Of a stretch of 63,258 nucleotides of DNA, positions 42,847 to 51,769 are shown in pieces. The notes beneath the pieces were generated by a model, which worked only from the letters and a program-made list of their open reading frames with translations, was not told the DNA's origin and did no database searches. The first letter of the stretch is position 1; each line of letters begins with the position of its first letter. The position numbers were made by a program, and so were the translations under genes. Origin of the DNA: Gemmatimonadetes bacterium bin94 (lineage in GTDB: Bacteria > Gemmatimonadota > Gemmatimonadetes > Longimicrobiales > Gaopeijiaceae); the NCBI GenBank assembly GCA_002238865.1, contig MPNE01000024.1, positions 1 through 63,258 on the forward strand, read 5' to 3'.

Positions 42847-44628
42847 ATGACCTTGCCCCGCGCACGCACCGTGACCCCCGCGATGCTGGCCGCCGCCAGC
42901 GCCGCGCTGACAGCCGGCGCCTGCGATTCCGTCCCCTCGGATCCCATCCACCTGACCACCGCCCATCAGATGGGACCGGTGGCCTACCGTGATCCGGCGG
43001 GCTCGGTCTCGCCCGACGGACGGATGCTGGCCTACACCCAGGGACGGGAAGTCCTGGTGCGCGACCTGCAGGGTGGAGAAGTCCGGAGCCTCGGCCTCGC
43101 GCCAAGCCAGGTCCGCTACCTGACGTGGCATCCGGCGAGTGCCCGACTCCTGGTGCACGAGCGCTCCTTCGACCGTCGCAGGCAGGGCTGGTTCGTCTAC
43201 GATGTCGCGACAGGCGCCAAGGAAACACTGTGGGGCGGGCGCTACTCGGCCGGTCTGCCCTCCCTGTCCAGTCTGCTCGAACTTGCGTGGGCACCGGACG
43301 GGCAGACGGTCGTGGGCGTCGTCCGCGACGCAGGGGGTGCCCGCGTCTGGCGGATCGGCGCTCTGGGCGATAGGGGAGAGATCGTCGGCGAGGGCCGTCG
43401 CCTTTCCCATCCGGTGGTGTCGCCGACCGGAGAGGTGGCATGCATCGAGCGGGACACGGGCGTGCAGTCCCTCCGATACCCGTGCGCGGGTGGTCCGGTG
43501 AGCTGGCTCCAGGACCACCAGCCGTACGGCCACGTGGCTTTCTCACCGGATGGAAGCCAACTCTACTACGCCACGCCGGATGAACGCGGGGTGCTTGAGC
43601 TGTGGTCTCGTCCGGTCGGTGGCGGTCCGGGGCAAAGGCTGGTGACCGCCGAACGGGACGTGTATGGACCGGGGGTCACCGCCGGGGGAGACATCGTCTA
43701 TCGGAGCCAGTGGTATATGGTGTCGGTCTCGGCCGTCCCCTCGGATGGCGGTGACGTCACGCCGGTAACGACCTTCCAGTCCGAGACCCCGACCTGGTCA
43801 CCCGACGGGGCGCACGTCGCGTTCACCTTCGGCGGCTGGCGGATTGCCACCGACGACGTCAACTACCCGGACATCGACCAGCACATCGGCATCGTCGACT
43901 TCACCTCAGGGCTGCCCCGGAGTGATCCGGACAGGATCATCCGCAGCTCCTACTCCGAGGACCAGGGCATGCACTGGTCGCCCAACCAGCGGTGGATCAC
44001 CTATCACAGCCACATCGACGCGACCGACGACATCTACCTCGTCCCCGCCGACGACCCCTCCTCCCCGCGCAAGATCTCGACCGACGGCCACGAAACGGGC
44101 TGGCCCCGGTGGTCACCCGACGGCAGGTGGATCTCCGTCCCGAGCTACACCCTCGACGACGCGGGCGCCCGCAAGAGCTTCCTTTACGTCATTCCGGTGG
44201 ACCAGCACTCGGGAGAGACGCGGCCCCAGCGCATCGTCGACATGGGTGACTTCCCGCACGATGCACTTCAGACCGAGTGGACGCCCGATTCCGAGTCGCT
44301 CGTGTTCGAGGCCGCCGAGGGGCCGGGCAGGAAAGCGCTCTACGAGGTCCCCCGGGAGGGCGGCACTCCACGGCGTTTCCACGAATGGGAGTCGGACCAG
44401 GTGCACTCCGGGATCGCCGTATCCCCGGACGGGGCGTGGGTGGCCTATATCGGCCCGGGGCGCGACGGGTTCTTTCAGGTGTTCAGAGTGCCGATGGGTG
44501 GTGGTGTAGCCGAGCAGCTGACGGTGGACCCGACCCGGAAGACACAGCCCGCGTACGACCCGACGGGGACGTGGCTGGCCTATACGGTATTCAGCTACGA
44601 GGCGCGGTTCTGGCGGCTGAAGCCCTGA
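42847..44628 (+). CDS. TolB/PD40 beta-propeller lipoprotein
   Basis: The protein has 593 residues from ATG 42847 with GGAGACC upstream. The lipobox is LTAGACDS. At least eight PD40-type blades are visible: GSVSPDGRMLAYTQG, VAFSPDGSQLYYATP, PTWSPDGAHVAFTFG, MHWSPNQRWITYHS, PRWSPDGRWISVPS and IAVSPDGAWVAYIG. No peptidase domain follows. It starts divergently from the LVIVD protein. Likely envelope-anchored; partner unknown. Confidence 0.8.
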   Translation: MTLPRARTVTPAMLAAASAALTAGACDSVPSDPIHLTTAHQMGPVAYRDPAGSVSPDGRMLAYTQGREVLVRDLQGGEVRSLGLAPSQVRYLTWHPASARLLVHERSFDRRRQGWFVYDVATGAKETLWGGRYSAGLPSLSSLLELAWAPDGQTVVGVVRDAGGARVWRIGALGDRGEIVGEGRRLSHPVVSPTGEVACIERDTGVQSLRYPCAGGPVSWLQDHQPYGHVAFSPDGSQLYYATPDERGVLELWSRPVGGGPGQRLVTAERDVYGPGVTAGGDIVYRSQWYMVSVSAVPSDGGDVTPVTTFQSETPTWSPDGAHVAFTFGGWRIATDDVNYPDIDQHIGIVDFTSGLPRSDPDRIIRSSYSEDQGMHWSPNQRWITYHSHIDATDDIYLVPADDPSSPRKISTDGHETGWPRWSPDGRWISVPSYTLDDAGARKSFLYVIPVDQHSGETRPQRIVDMGDFPHDALQTEWTPDSESLVFEAAEGPGRKALYEVPREGGTPRRFHEWESDQVHSGIAVSPDGAWVAYIGPGRDGFFQVFRVPMGGGVAEQLTVDPTRKTQPAYDPTGTWLAYTVFSYEARFWRLKP

Positions 44629-44634
44629 CCCCCC

Positions 44635-44850
44635 TCACCACCGGCGCATCTTCCCGGTAACCTCGACGTCCACCGGGACGCCCCCGGCCCGCCGGGGCAA
44701 CCGTCCCCGCAACCCCGCGTCCTCCCGCTCCACGTACACCTTGATGCACGGCTTGCCGCCCTTCAGACCGATCGCCGTCCCCGAGACGCCCTTCATGCCG
44801 ACCACCTTGCGGGTCACCTCGGCGCGAGCCCTCTCCAGCGAGTCGTCCAC
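44635..44850 (-). CDS. detached Nal1-N-like small protein
   Basis: The protein has 71 residues. The stretch RKVVGMKGVSGTAIGLKGGK then PCIKVYVER mirrors residues about 60-85 of the upstream protease (LPGVAGTAVAIGADGRPVVK). It contains only the small N-terminal module, without protease fold and without a signal peptide. ATG 44850 lies 5 bp after the protease stop, so the two form one unit. It may be a partial duplication retained as a modifier; that is inference. Confidence 0.65.
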   Translation of the reverse strand: MDDSLERARAEVTRKVVGMKGVSGTAIGLKGGKPCIKVYVEREDAGLRGRLPRRAGGVPVDVEVTGKMRRW

Positions 44851-44855
44851 CGCGT

Positions 44856-45908
44856 TCAGCTCCCGTCGACGGTCACGTTGAAGCGCTCGAGCACCTCGTC
44901 GATCGGGTTGGCGAGCGTGTTGGTCTGACTGCCCGCGAAGAGGAGGCCGACCGGACGCCGGCCGGTCTCGTCCGTTCCACCCGACACGATCAGCGACCCG
45001 GAATCGCCGGGCCCGGAGAAGTCACCCCCGGCGATCAGGATCTGGCCGGTAAAGCGCGCCGTTCCATCGCGGAATCCCACGTTCATCGTGGCGTTGACGC
45101 CGCTGACCAGGCTTCTGGTGTGGCCGGTGGTGCGCCCGTACTTCTGGACCTCCATCCCGAGCCGCGCCGCCGCCGTCTCGGAGCGCGGAGTGCCGTAGCC
45201 GTTCGACGGCGTGCCGTTCCCGAGGTTTTCCGTGGTCGTGGCGGCGATTGCGGCGTCGATCCGGTTGGCGGGACAGCTGGGGAAGGGAGAGCAGAACTTG
45301 ATGGGCTCGTAGTCGTAGAGCGTACCGATCGCGTCGGCGGGATTGACGCCACCGTCAACGGTGCCGGGCTGTAGAACGTGGTCACCCAGCTTGGCCGCGT
45401 TCCGGTTGGCGTAGACGTGATTGTTGCTCAGGGCGAATACGTCTGCCCCGGACACCACCCGCGCGGCGATCGTACCGGCCGTCACGTCCACCTGTCCCGT
45501 CGATACCCCGATGGGGACGGGGCGCGGGAAGGACTGCCTGGGGTCGGTGTCGCTTCCGGCGCTCGCGGGGATCTCTCCGAGGGCACGGAAGGCGCCCGTG
45601 ACCTCGGTGACGAGGGCATGGCCATCCAGGGTAGCCGGAATCCCGATCACGCCGGCGTCCACCAGGTAGACCTTGACCACGGGTCGGCCGTCGGCACCGA
45701 TCGCAACGGCGGTGCCCGCGACCCCCGGGAGACCGAGCAGGTCGGGGTTGTGGCGTTCCTGAAGCGCCATGGCGGCCACGAAGTCGCCCGCGGCGAACGA
45801 CAGCAGCCCGGATCCTGTGCCCGGCTCCATCGCGGGCCGGAAGAACACGAGATCGAGCGCCACGGCGGCGGCCAGCGTCGTGACCCGCAGGAACGATTTC
45901 CTTTTCAT
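44856..45908 (-). CDS. Nal1-like trypsin-fold serine protease
   Basis: The protein has 350 residues. A signal-like N-terminus (VTTLAAAVALDLVFF) precedes a small module (GLPGVAGTAVAIGADGRPVV) and a chymotrypsin-fold domain. Candidate triad residues are the His in ALSNNHVYANR, an Asp in NRIDAAIAAT and the Ser in GPGDSGSLIV. GRTTGHTRSLVSGV is characteristic of Nal1-like bacterial proteins. ATG 45908 has GGAGGAG upstream. The following gene repeats the N-terminal module alone. Confidence 0.8.
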   Translation of the reverse strand: MKRKSFLRVTTLAAAVALDLVFFRPAMEPGTGSGLLSFAAGDFVAAMALQERHNPDLLGLPGVAGTAVAIGADGRPVVKVYLVDAGVIGIPATLDGHALVTEVTGAFRALGEIPASAGSDTDPRQSFPRPVPIGVSTGQVDVTAGTIAARVVSGADVFALSNNHVYANRNAAKLGDHVLQPGTVDGGVNPADAIGTLYDYEPIKFCSPFPSCPANRIDAAIAATTTENLGNGTPSNGYGTPRSETAAARLGMEVQKYGRTTGHTRSLVSGVNATMNVGFRDGTARFTGQILIAGGDFSGPGDSGSLIVSGGTDETGRRPVGLLFAGSQTNTLANPIDEVLERFNVTVDGS

Positions 45909-46009
45909 GTCCGGACTCCTCCACACCGGGACCTGTAACCAAGAATACTCCGCCGACGCGCCTAAGGTTTCCTCCGCGGCCCGATCGCGCCACCCCTCTC
46001 GCAGGAGAA

Positions 46010-47197
46010 TCACTCGTCTTGCGGGAACAATTCCCCCTGATGTTCGCCTGCCGTCGGAGGAAACCGGCGGAGCTGCGTCCGCTTCCGATCCCACCGGATG
46101 GGCGGGGGGATGTCCACGTATCCCGGAATGGCGGGGTGCTCGCACGCGCGGAGCATGCCCGTCGCGGCCGTCTGCGGGTCGTGCAGCGCCGAAGCCACGG
46201 TGTGAATGGGGGCGGAAGGGACCCGGTGGCGCCGCAGCAACTCCAGAAGTTCCTCGGTCGTGAAGTGACCGGTCTTCTCCGACAGCAGTCCCGCCAGCCG
46301 CTCGCTGTTTGCAACCCGGGCCGCGTTGTCCGCGTAGTCGGGGTTCACCTCCAGCTGCAGTTCGAGGGCCTGACAGAGACGCCGGAAAATGCCGTCGTTG
46401 CCGGCGGCGATCATCACGGCGCCGTCCGTGCACGGGAAGGCCTGGTAGGGGGCGATCATCGCGATGGAGGTTCCCATGCGCTCCGGCAGGACACCCGTCG
46501 ACAGGTAGCTGGTGAGATGATACGACATCCACGCAAGGGACGTGTCCAGCAGCGACGCGGTGACGTGGCAGCCGCGTCCGGTTCGTGCACGCTCCATGAG
46601 GGCTCCCATGACCGCGATGGCCGTCCACATTCCCGTGCCGAGATCGACGATCGACGTGCCGACGCGCGCCGGGTTCCCTTCCGGGTCGCCGGTCACGGAC
46701 ATGAGACCGGAACGCGCCTGCATGAGCGGGTCGTATCCGGGGTCGTCCGCGAGGGGGCCTTCCAGTCCGTGAGAAGTGACGGACACGTAGACGACCCCGG
46801 GGTTCTTCGCGCGTACGTCCTCACAGCCGATGCCGTACCGGTCCGCAACGCCGCGGCGCAGTGCCTGCACCACCACGTCGGCGCCGGAAGCCAGATCAAG
46901 GGCCCGGGCACGATCCCGCGCGGACTTGAGGTCGAGGATCACCCCGCGCTTGTTGCGGTTCACAACCTGGAAGAGGTGGCTCTGCCCCCCGATGAACGGA
47001 GGCCCCCACCGCCGCGCCGGGTCTCCTCCGGGCGGCTCCACCTTGACGACGTCGGCTCCGAGGTCGCCCAGGATCTGGGTCGAGTACGGTCCGGCAAGGT
47101 TTTGCGAAAAGTCGACCACGCGCACACCCGCCAGCGGCGCGATGGCCGTGTCCGCATCCCGGTTCCGCGTCGTCGATGTCGGTTCGCTGGAGTTCAC
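46010..47197 (-). CDS. CaiB/BaiF family (class III) CoA-transferase
   Basis: The protein has 395 residues, full length. Landmarks are VVDFSQNLAGPYSTQILGDL, GADVVKVEPPGGDPAR and VNRNKRGVILDLKS. The catalytic Asp is expected in LADDPGYDPLMQARSG. It moves CoA between carboxylic acids. The GTG at 47197 has GGGAGA about 10 nt upstream. Substrates cannot be assigned, and no acyl-CoA dehydrogenase or racemase lies next to it. Confidence 0.9.
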   Translation of the reverse strand: MNSSEPTSTTRNRDADTAIAPLAGVRVVDFSQNLAGPYSTQILGDLGADVVKVEPPGGDPARRWGPPFIGGQSHLFQVVNRNKRGVILDLKSARDRARALDLASGADVVVQALRRGVADRYGIGCEDVRAKNPGVVYVSVTSHGLEGPLADDPGYDPLMQARSGLMSVTGDPEGNPARVGTSIVDLGTGMWTAIAVMGALMERARTGRGCHVTASLLDTSLAWMSYHLTSYLSTGVLPERMGTSIAMIAPYQAFPCTDGAVMIAAGNDGIFRRLCQALELQLEVNPDYADNAARVANSERLAGLLSEKTGHFTTEELLELLRRHRVPSAPIHTVASALHDPQTAATGMLRACEHPAIPGYVDIPPPIRWDRKRTQLRRFPPTAGEHQGELFPQDE

Positions 47198-47268
47198 GAC
47201 CAGACCGTCTCCCTTGCTGGCAGGTGGCAGGCGAAGCTTCTTTAGTGTAGTTCCTTCGAGGAGAAGAT

Positions 47269-48189
47269 ATGGAGACGATTCGAATTCCGAACAGCGCGAC
47301 GTACTCCCCCGTTTCCCTCACCGACCTCATGATCGCGGCGCCGATGGCGTCGCGCCTCCTGATCGGGGCGACGCTGCCGGGCCGGCTCATTCAGGCGGCC
47401 GCCGCCGGAGCGTACGCCGGCAGCGTCATCGGTGACTGGGCCAGTCGGCGGGGTGTGAGGAAGATCGACTTCCTGGCGACCTACACGTCCGACGTGAAGC
47501 ATATGGACGAGATGCCCGAGGAGCGGCGCAGAGAAGACATTCAGCGCTTCTCCGGGGAGTTGATGGAGATCCACGAGCCCGTTCGGCGCAGCCGGGAACT
47601 GCTCGCCGGGGACATCAACGAGCGGCTCACCTCCTACATCTCCGAGATTACCGGGCAGCGGGTGGAGACCAGCTCCTCGGTGCGTGAGCTGACGCTGGCG
47701 CGGCTGATGCTGCCCTTCGCGATCGGGAGCTGCGACATCCTTTCCGGGGATGTGGCCGTCTTTCGCAATACCGGTATCTTCGAGCCTCACATCCTGGCGC
47801 ACGAGTTCTGCCACCGGAAGGGCTACCTGAAAGAGCTCGAAGCCCAGGCCATCGCCTACCTCGCCCTGTCCCGCTCCCGGGATCCGGTGCTTCGCCAGGC
47901 CGCCCTCGCGGAGCGGGTCTACCGCAACCTGAGGGTGCTCGATGGCGACGATCCGGCCCGCTACGGAGAGTTGCTGGAAGAGACTCCGCTGGCAGGTGAA
48001 GTCCTCGAAGACTTCCGCCGTCTCCGTCCGCCCGACCAGCGGCCGGGTGCGTTCACCACCGCGATGCGGGAGTTGTACGACTCGCGCATGAAGCTTACCG
48101 GACAGAACGGACTGTCCGACTACGACCGCGGCTTCACCAACTTCCTGTACACCTACGAACAGGCGGTGTCGGAGGGGCGGGCTTCCTAG
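47269..48189 (+). CDS. DUF3810-like zinc peptidase-type protein
   Basis: The protein has 306 residues. The metal motif is HEFCHRKGYLKELEAQ, HExxH with a downstream Glu, of the DUF3810 form. An N-terminal hydrophobic stretch (RLIQAAAAGAYAGSVIG) may be a membrane or amphipathic helix. The ribosome binding site GAGGAG precedes ATG 47269. It is divergent from the CaiB gene. Peptidase activity is inferred from the motif only. Confidence 0.65.
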   Translation: METIRIPNSATYSPVSLTDLMIAAPMASRLLIGATLPGRLIQAAAAGAYAGSVIGDWASRRGVRKIDFLATYTSDVKHMDEMPEERRREDIQRFSGELMEIHEPVRRSRELLAGDINERLTSYISEITGQRVETSSSVRELTLARLMLPFAIGSCDILSGDVAVFRNTGIFEPHILAHEFCHRKGYLKELEAQAIAYLALSRSRDPVLRQAALAERVYRNLRVLDGDDPARYGELLEETPLAGEVLEDFRRLRPPDQRPGAFTTAMRELYDSRMKLTGQNGLSDYDRGFTNFLYTYEQAVSEGRAS

Positions 48190-48216
48190 CAGTCCGAGGC
48201 TTTTTTCGACGGGCGG

Positions 48217-48849
48217 CTAGCGGTTGCCACCAGGGCCGGCCGGCAGGCTCAACGCCCATCCCCCCCCGGGTCCGGCACTGAACCGTATCTGATCGAGCGG
48301 CATGGCAACCCATCCCTGACGCTTGAAAAAGCGGCTCAGAATGACACCGACCGCCGCCCCGATCCCCGTCCCGATGGCGAAGCCGCGCAATGCGGCTCCG
48401 CCGGCCGTCCCCACTTCGGGGCATGCCACCACCGCGACCCCCAGTGCGAGCTCCGACTCGTCGGCGGTACAATCATCGTGGAGGCCCAGCGCGAAGGTTG
48501 CTCCGGCCGCCCCGGAGATGGCCGCCGTCACCAGGACCGACCGCTTCATGTCGCTTACCACGGCACGGCGTTCAACCAGCGGGCCCCTGCCCAGCGGGAT
48601 CCAGTACACGGGTTCATTGCCCGTCTCGAAGAGGATTGTGTCGCCCCTCATGCCGACGACGCTTCCTTCAAGAATGGTCGGATAGAGTCTCGGCGGAGAT
48701 GCCGGGCCGCCCCTCAGCACCGTCGCGCCGGTGATCCTCACGGCACTGCCCATCGACAGCTCGTGCTCCTGGCTGGCCAGGGGGCTTCCGCCAAGGGCCG
48801 TGAGGAAAATGAGGAGTGTTGCGGGCCAGAGGGAGGTCGTGCGTTTCAT
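48217..48849 (-). CDS. exported protein with glycine-zipper-like helices
   Basis: The protein has 210 residues. The signal peptide (ATLLIFLTALGGSPLASQ) is followed by a beta-rich part (GSAVRITGATVLRGG, GSVVGMRGDTILFETG) and then two small-residue-rich hydrophobic helices (VLVTAAISGAAGATFALGL and LRGFAIGTGIGAAVGVILSR). Family unknown to me. It follows the outer-membrane protein gene by 3 bp and probably shares its transcript. Confidence 0.6.
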   Translation of the reverse strand: MKRTTSLWPATLLIFLTALGGSPLASQEHELSMGSAVRITGATVLRGGPASPPRLYPTILEGSVVGMRGDTILFETGNEPVYWIPLGRGPLVERRAVVSDMKRSVLVTAAISGAAGATFALGLHDDCTADESELALGVAVVACPEVGTAGGAALRGFAIGTGIGAAVGVILSRFFKRQGWVAMPLDQIRFSAGPGGGWALSLPAGPGGNR

Positions 48850-48852
48850 GGG

Positions 48853-50898
48853 CTAGAGATAGGGCCGCAGGCGGGGGTCGACGGAGAAGATCAACTCGAA
48901 GGTACCGCCCGGGATTCCCCATGCGCCATCGACCCGGATAATGTCGTAGAGGGTTGCCAGCCCGACGCCCGCGTATCCGAGCAGCCCCTCCGTCGGCCCG
49001 GCGTCCCATGCCTCGGCGGCGAGGAGGGGCGTCGCACCGACGGCGCCGGCGCCGGCGAGCAGCCGCGCAGTGAGCCAACCGGGGACGACGCTGAAGGCCG
49101 CCTCGCCCCTGGCCAGCAGGAAGCGGCGGCCTCCATATGCTCGAAACGGGTGGCCCGGGAGCGTCCCTCTCCCCCCAAGAAAGAACAGAAGCTGATGAGG
49201 GAGACTCCCCCACGACGCCCCGGCCTCCACCGTCACGTGCGCGCGCCGGGAAAGGTTCGGATCCGCCACTCTGGTGACCAGCCGTCCCGTGACCCTGGCG
49301 TTTCCCATCCCGTCCCATCGCCCCGCCGTGCCATTCAGGGACGCCTCGGCACCCCATGCGGACAGCCCGCCCCAACGGTACGTGACTCCCCCGCCGGCGC
49401 TGGCGAACACTCCTTCGCCGGCGGGGCGGACGGGTCTCTGGCCGGTGGCGGAGCCGATTCCCGAGGACCAGAGCTCTTCGGCTCCTGCAAAGTCTTCCCA
49501 GCTGCCGCCGATCCTGAGCGTGGCACCTCCACCGACACTGCGTTCCGTGAACAGGCTGGCTCCGGTGGCATGGTAGGGGTCCGTGTAGTCGAGGTTCCGC
49601 AACACCGCCGAGAGCGAATTGACCGCCCCCGATGCGCCGGGGCGCGGGCCCACGTCGCGCAACTGGCGCGCGAAGAGGGCGAGGGTCGTCGTCGTGCCGG
49701 CGTCGCCGGTGGTCCAGCGCAGCCGGACCGCCCCGGTGAGCTTGTCATTCGACGTTCCGTATCCTGCCAGCACATCCAGCTTGAGGAGGTCGCGGGGCAC
49801 GAAGGAGGCCCCGGCGCCGATGTGCACCCCCTCCGCGCGATTCGCCCGCAGTATGGACGAAAACCGGTCCGCGTAAAGACGGGACTTCGGCAGCCCGCTG
49901 ACCAGGCGGGCGCGGGCAGTCTGGCGTGCCTCGGCCTCGATTCGGGCCATGCTCACGGGGGACAGGCCCTCTTCCGCCATGCGATCGGTGAGTCCCGCGC
50001 GAAACTCGGTCGAGTCCGCAGCTCCATACGGCACCATGGTCACCGGTGGGCCGGAGAAGAATCCCGGCTCCAGCGCCGGGTTGAAGTCGTACCCGGTGAC
50101 CTCCAGCGTCGCGCGGATCACCGAACCCACAGGCAGGTCGAACTCGGGGATTTCCCGTCGCACCTCCACCACCTGCCGGTACGGGAGCCAGAAGGTCTCT
50201 TCCCACAGCGCGTGCTCGAGCCGGACGGTGATCCGGTCCGAGCGCGGATCCACGTAGGAAGCAGGTGTGAAGGTGAACACCATCCGCGCCAGGGCTCCGG
50301 TCTCGGCCTCCAGAAACACACTGCCGACGAAGGCGGGGACATCATCGCGGCGGGGCTCGACGGCGACCTCGTAGACCCGGATCGGCGCTGGCAGGCTGGG
50401 GACCCCCACGCGAATGGAATCCGTGATCCGGTAGCGGTAGAGCTCCTCTCCGTCACTGGCCAGAGGGTGTGGTACGTCACGGACATCCCGCCCCTCACCG
50501 ATCGCGATCCGTTCGCCAAAGCCGTTTTGGACCGCCGTCAGTCGATCGATGTAGTAGCGGAAATCCTGTACGGGCAGAAATTCCTTCCGTCGAAGCCCGC
50601 GGATGATCTGTCGTGTTCGCCCGTCGGCGCTACGGAAGAGGTCGACCGCCACCTGATCCACCCGCATCGGGACCGGCTCGCCTCCGTCGTCGCGGTCGAG
50701 GAAGAAATAGACGTGCCCTTCGGCCTGCGCCTTGTAGGAGGTGGCCGTCGCAGCCGAAGGGGGTGATTGGCGGAGTTCCCGTGCCTTGCGGACAAGGGAC
50801 AACGCCGCGGGCGTGTCGAAGACTCCCTCTTGACCACACAACGGGGCCGCGCCGACCAAAACGGCGCAGAAAGCGGCGCCGAGCGCCGCGTAGCTCAG
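48853..50898 (-). CDS. exported beta-barrel protein, coupled to rpmB through a probable CTG start
   Basis: The protein has about 681 residues. The signal peptide is YAALGAAFCAVLVGAAPLCGQ; a periplasmic region (EGHVYFFLDRDDGGEPVPMR) is followed by a long barrel rich in alternating Gly/aromatic strands, ending FELIFSVDPRLRPYL, an outer-membrane-type terminus. No ATG, GTG or TTG lies between the rpmB stop and the signal peptide. The best start is CTG 50898, whose last two bases begin the rpmB TGA (CTGA). The barrel resembles surface-antigen/BamA-type C-termini, but no POTRA domain is clear. Confidence 0.65.
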   Translation of the reverse strand: MSYAALGAAFCAVLVGAAPLCGQEGVFDTPAALSLVRKARELRQSPPSAATATSYKAQAEGHVYFFLDRDDGGEPVPMRVDQVAVDLFRSADGRTRQIIRGLRRKEFLPVQDFRYYIDRLTAVQNGFGERIAIGEGRDVRDVPHPLASDGEELYRYRITDSIRVGVPSLPAPIRVYEVAVEPRRDDVPAFVGSVFLEAETGALARMVFTFTPASYVDPRSDRITVRLEHALWEETFWLPYRQVVEVRREIPEFDLPVGSVIRATLEVTGYDFNPALEPGFFSGPPVTMVPYGAADSTEFRAGLTDRMAEEGLSPVSMARIEAEARQTARARLVSGLPKSRLYADRFSSILRANRAEGVHIGAGASFVPRDLLKLDVLAGYGTSNDKLTGAVRLRWTTGDAGTTTTLALFARQLRDVGPRPGASGAVNSLSAVLRNLDYTDPYHATGASLFTERSVGGGATLRIGGSWEDFAGAEELWSSGIGSATGQRPVRPAGEGVFASAGGGVTYRWGGLSAWGAEASLNGTAGRWDGMGNARVTGRLVTRVADPNLSRRAHVTVEAGASWGSLPHQLLFFLGGRGTLPGHPFRAYGGRRFLLARGEAAFSVVPGWLTARLLAGAGAVGATPLLAAEAWDAGPTEGLLGYAGVGLATLYDIIRVDGAWGIPGGTFELIFSVDPRLRPYL

Positions 50899-51134
50899 GT
50901 TACGTCGCTGAGCGAAAGCCCGTTCTTTCGCAGGAATGCCGCCAATCCCATCTTGTCGATCGACCGGAGGGCGGATGTCGACACCTTCAGGCGGATCGAC
51001 TTCCCCAACTCCGGGACGAAAATCCGCTTCGACTGCAGGTTCGGCAGCTGCCGCTTCCTGGTCTTGTTGTGAGCGTGGGAAACGTTGTTCCCGGTCAGGG
51101 GCCGCTTTCCCGTGATGTCGCACTTGCGGGACAT
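50895..51134 (-). CDS. rpmB: 50S ribosomal protein L28, zinc-free form
   Basis: The protein has 79 residues. MSRKCDITGKRPLTGNNVSH and RKRQLPNLQSKRIF are typical of L28. Only one Cys is present, so the CxxC pairs of the zinc-binding form are absent. It lies between rpmG and the beta-barrel gene on the same strand, and its TGA overlaps the latter's probable CTG start. Confidence 0.97.
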   Translation of the reverse strand: MSRKCDITGKRPLTGNNVSHAHNKTRKRQLPNLQSKRIFVPELGKSIRLKVSTSALRSIDKMGLAAFLRKNGLSLSDVT

Positions 51135-51162
51135 CGTGTTCCTCCGTTTGTACCCCGAAGGC

Positions 51163-51333
51163 CTACTTCTCTTCCTTGAACAGGACGTGGCGGCGCAGGA
51201 CGGGGTCGTAGCGCTTGAGTTCCAAACGCTGAGGGTGGTTCCGTTTGTTCTTCGTGGTCGTGAAGCGGTGGGGGCTCTCGGTGCTCGACATCTTGATGAT
51301 CACTCGTGGACCTTTGCCCGACTTCTTGGCCAT
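51163..51333 (-). CDS. rpmG: 50S ribosomal protein L33, zinc-free form
   Basis: The protein has 56 residues: [20 protein letters not shown] at the N-terminus, [20 protein letters not shown] in the middle and VLFKEEK at the end. It contains no Cys, so it is the zinc-free L33. AAGGAG stands 6 nt before ATG 51333. It heads the rpmG-rpmB unit, reading from the divergent promoter region shared with rpmE2. Confidence 0.97.
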   Translation of the reverse strand: MAKKSGKGPRVIIKMSSTESPHRFTTTKNKRNHPQRLELKRYDPVLRRHVLFKEEK

Positions 51334-51403
51334 GATTTCTCCTTGGCTGCCCCCGGTGTGCCTCTACTGGCTCCTCCGGCCAGGTTCGCGCGGGGCGCCA
51401 AGT

Positions 51404-51431
51404 AAGATAGCCCGTTGACCGCGCTCGTCCA
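51404..51431 (-). promoter_or_regulatory. candidate rpmG-rpmB promoter
   Basis: On the minus strand TGGACG (complement of 51426-51431) and TATCTT (complement of 51404-51409) are 16 nt apart, ending 70 bp before rpmG. It interleaves with the rpmE2 promoter on the other strand. Confidence 0.45.
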
Positions 51432-51444
51432 GTCGGGGTAGAAT
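51415..51444 (+). promoter_or_regulatory. sigma-70-like promoter of rpmE2
   Basis: TTGACC at 51415-51420 and TAGAAT at 51439-51444 are 18 nt apart and lie 65 bp before the GTG of rpmE2. The core overlaps the candidate rpmG promoter, so the two may compete or share one regulator. Confidence 0.65.
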
Positions 51445-51509
51445 TATGTCCGCCGGATTCGGTGGCCGCACGTCGCGGTTGCCGCGGCAAGGAAACCAGG
51501 AATGCAGCT

Positions 51510-51758
51510 GTGAAGAAAGACATCCATCCCACGTATCGGCCCGTCGTCTTTCAGGACGTTTCCACGGGCTATTCCTTCCTGACCCGTTCCACCGTGTCCA
51601 CCAAGCGGACGATCGAGTGGGAGGACGGGAACGAGTATCCCCTGGTCACGCTCGAGATATCATCGTCGTCGCACCCGTTCTACACAGGGACGCAGCGACT
51701 GCTCGACAGCGCGGGCCGGGTGGAGCGCTTCCAGCGCCGGTACGGGAACAAGAGCTAG
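51510..51758 (+). CDS. rpmE2: 50S ribosomal protein L31, type B (zinc-free)
   Basis: The protein has 82 residues from GTG 51510 (AGGA upstream). [20 protein letters not shown] and [20 protein letters not shown] identify type B L31, which lacks the four zinc-binding Cys. It is divergent from rpmG-rpmB. In other bacteria type B L31 is made when zinc is scarce. The downstream VOC gene starts 11 bp after its stop. Confidence 0.96.
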   Translation: MKKDIHPTYRPVVFQDVSTGYSFLTRSTVSTKRTIEWEDGNEYPLVTLEISSSSHPFYTGTQRLLDSAGRVERFQRRYGNKS

Positions 51759-51769
51759 CAGTCGCGGCG

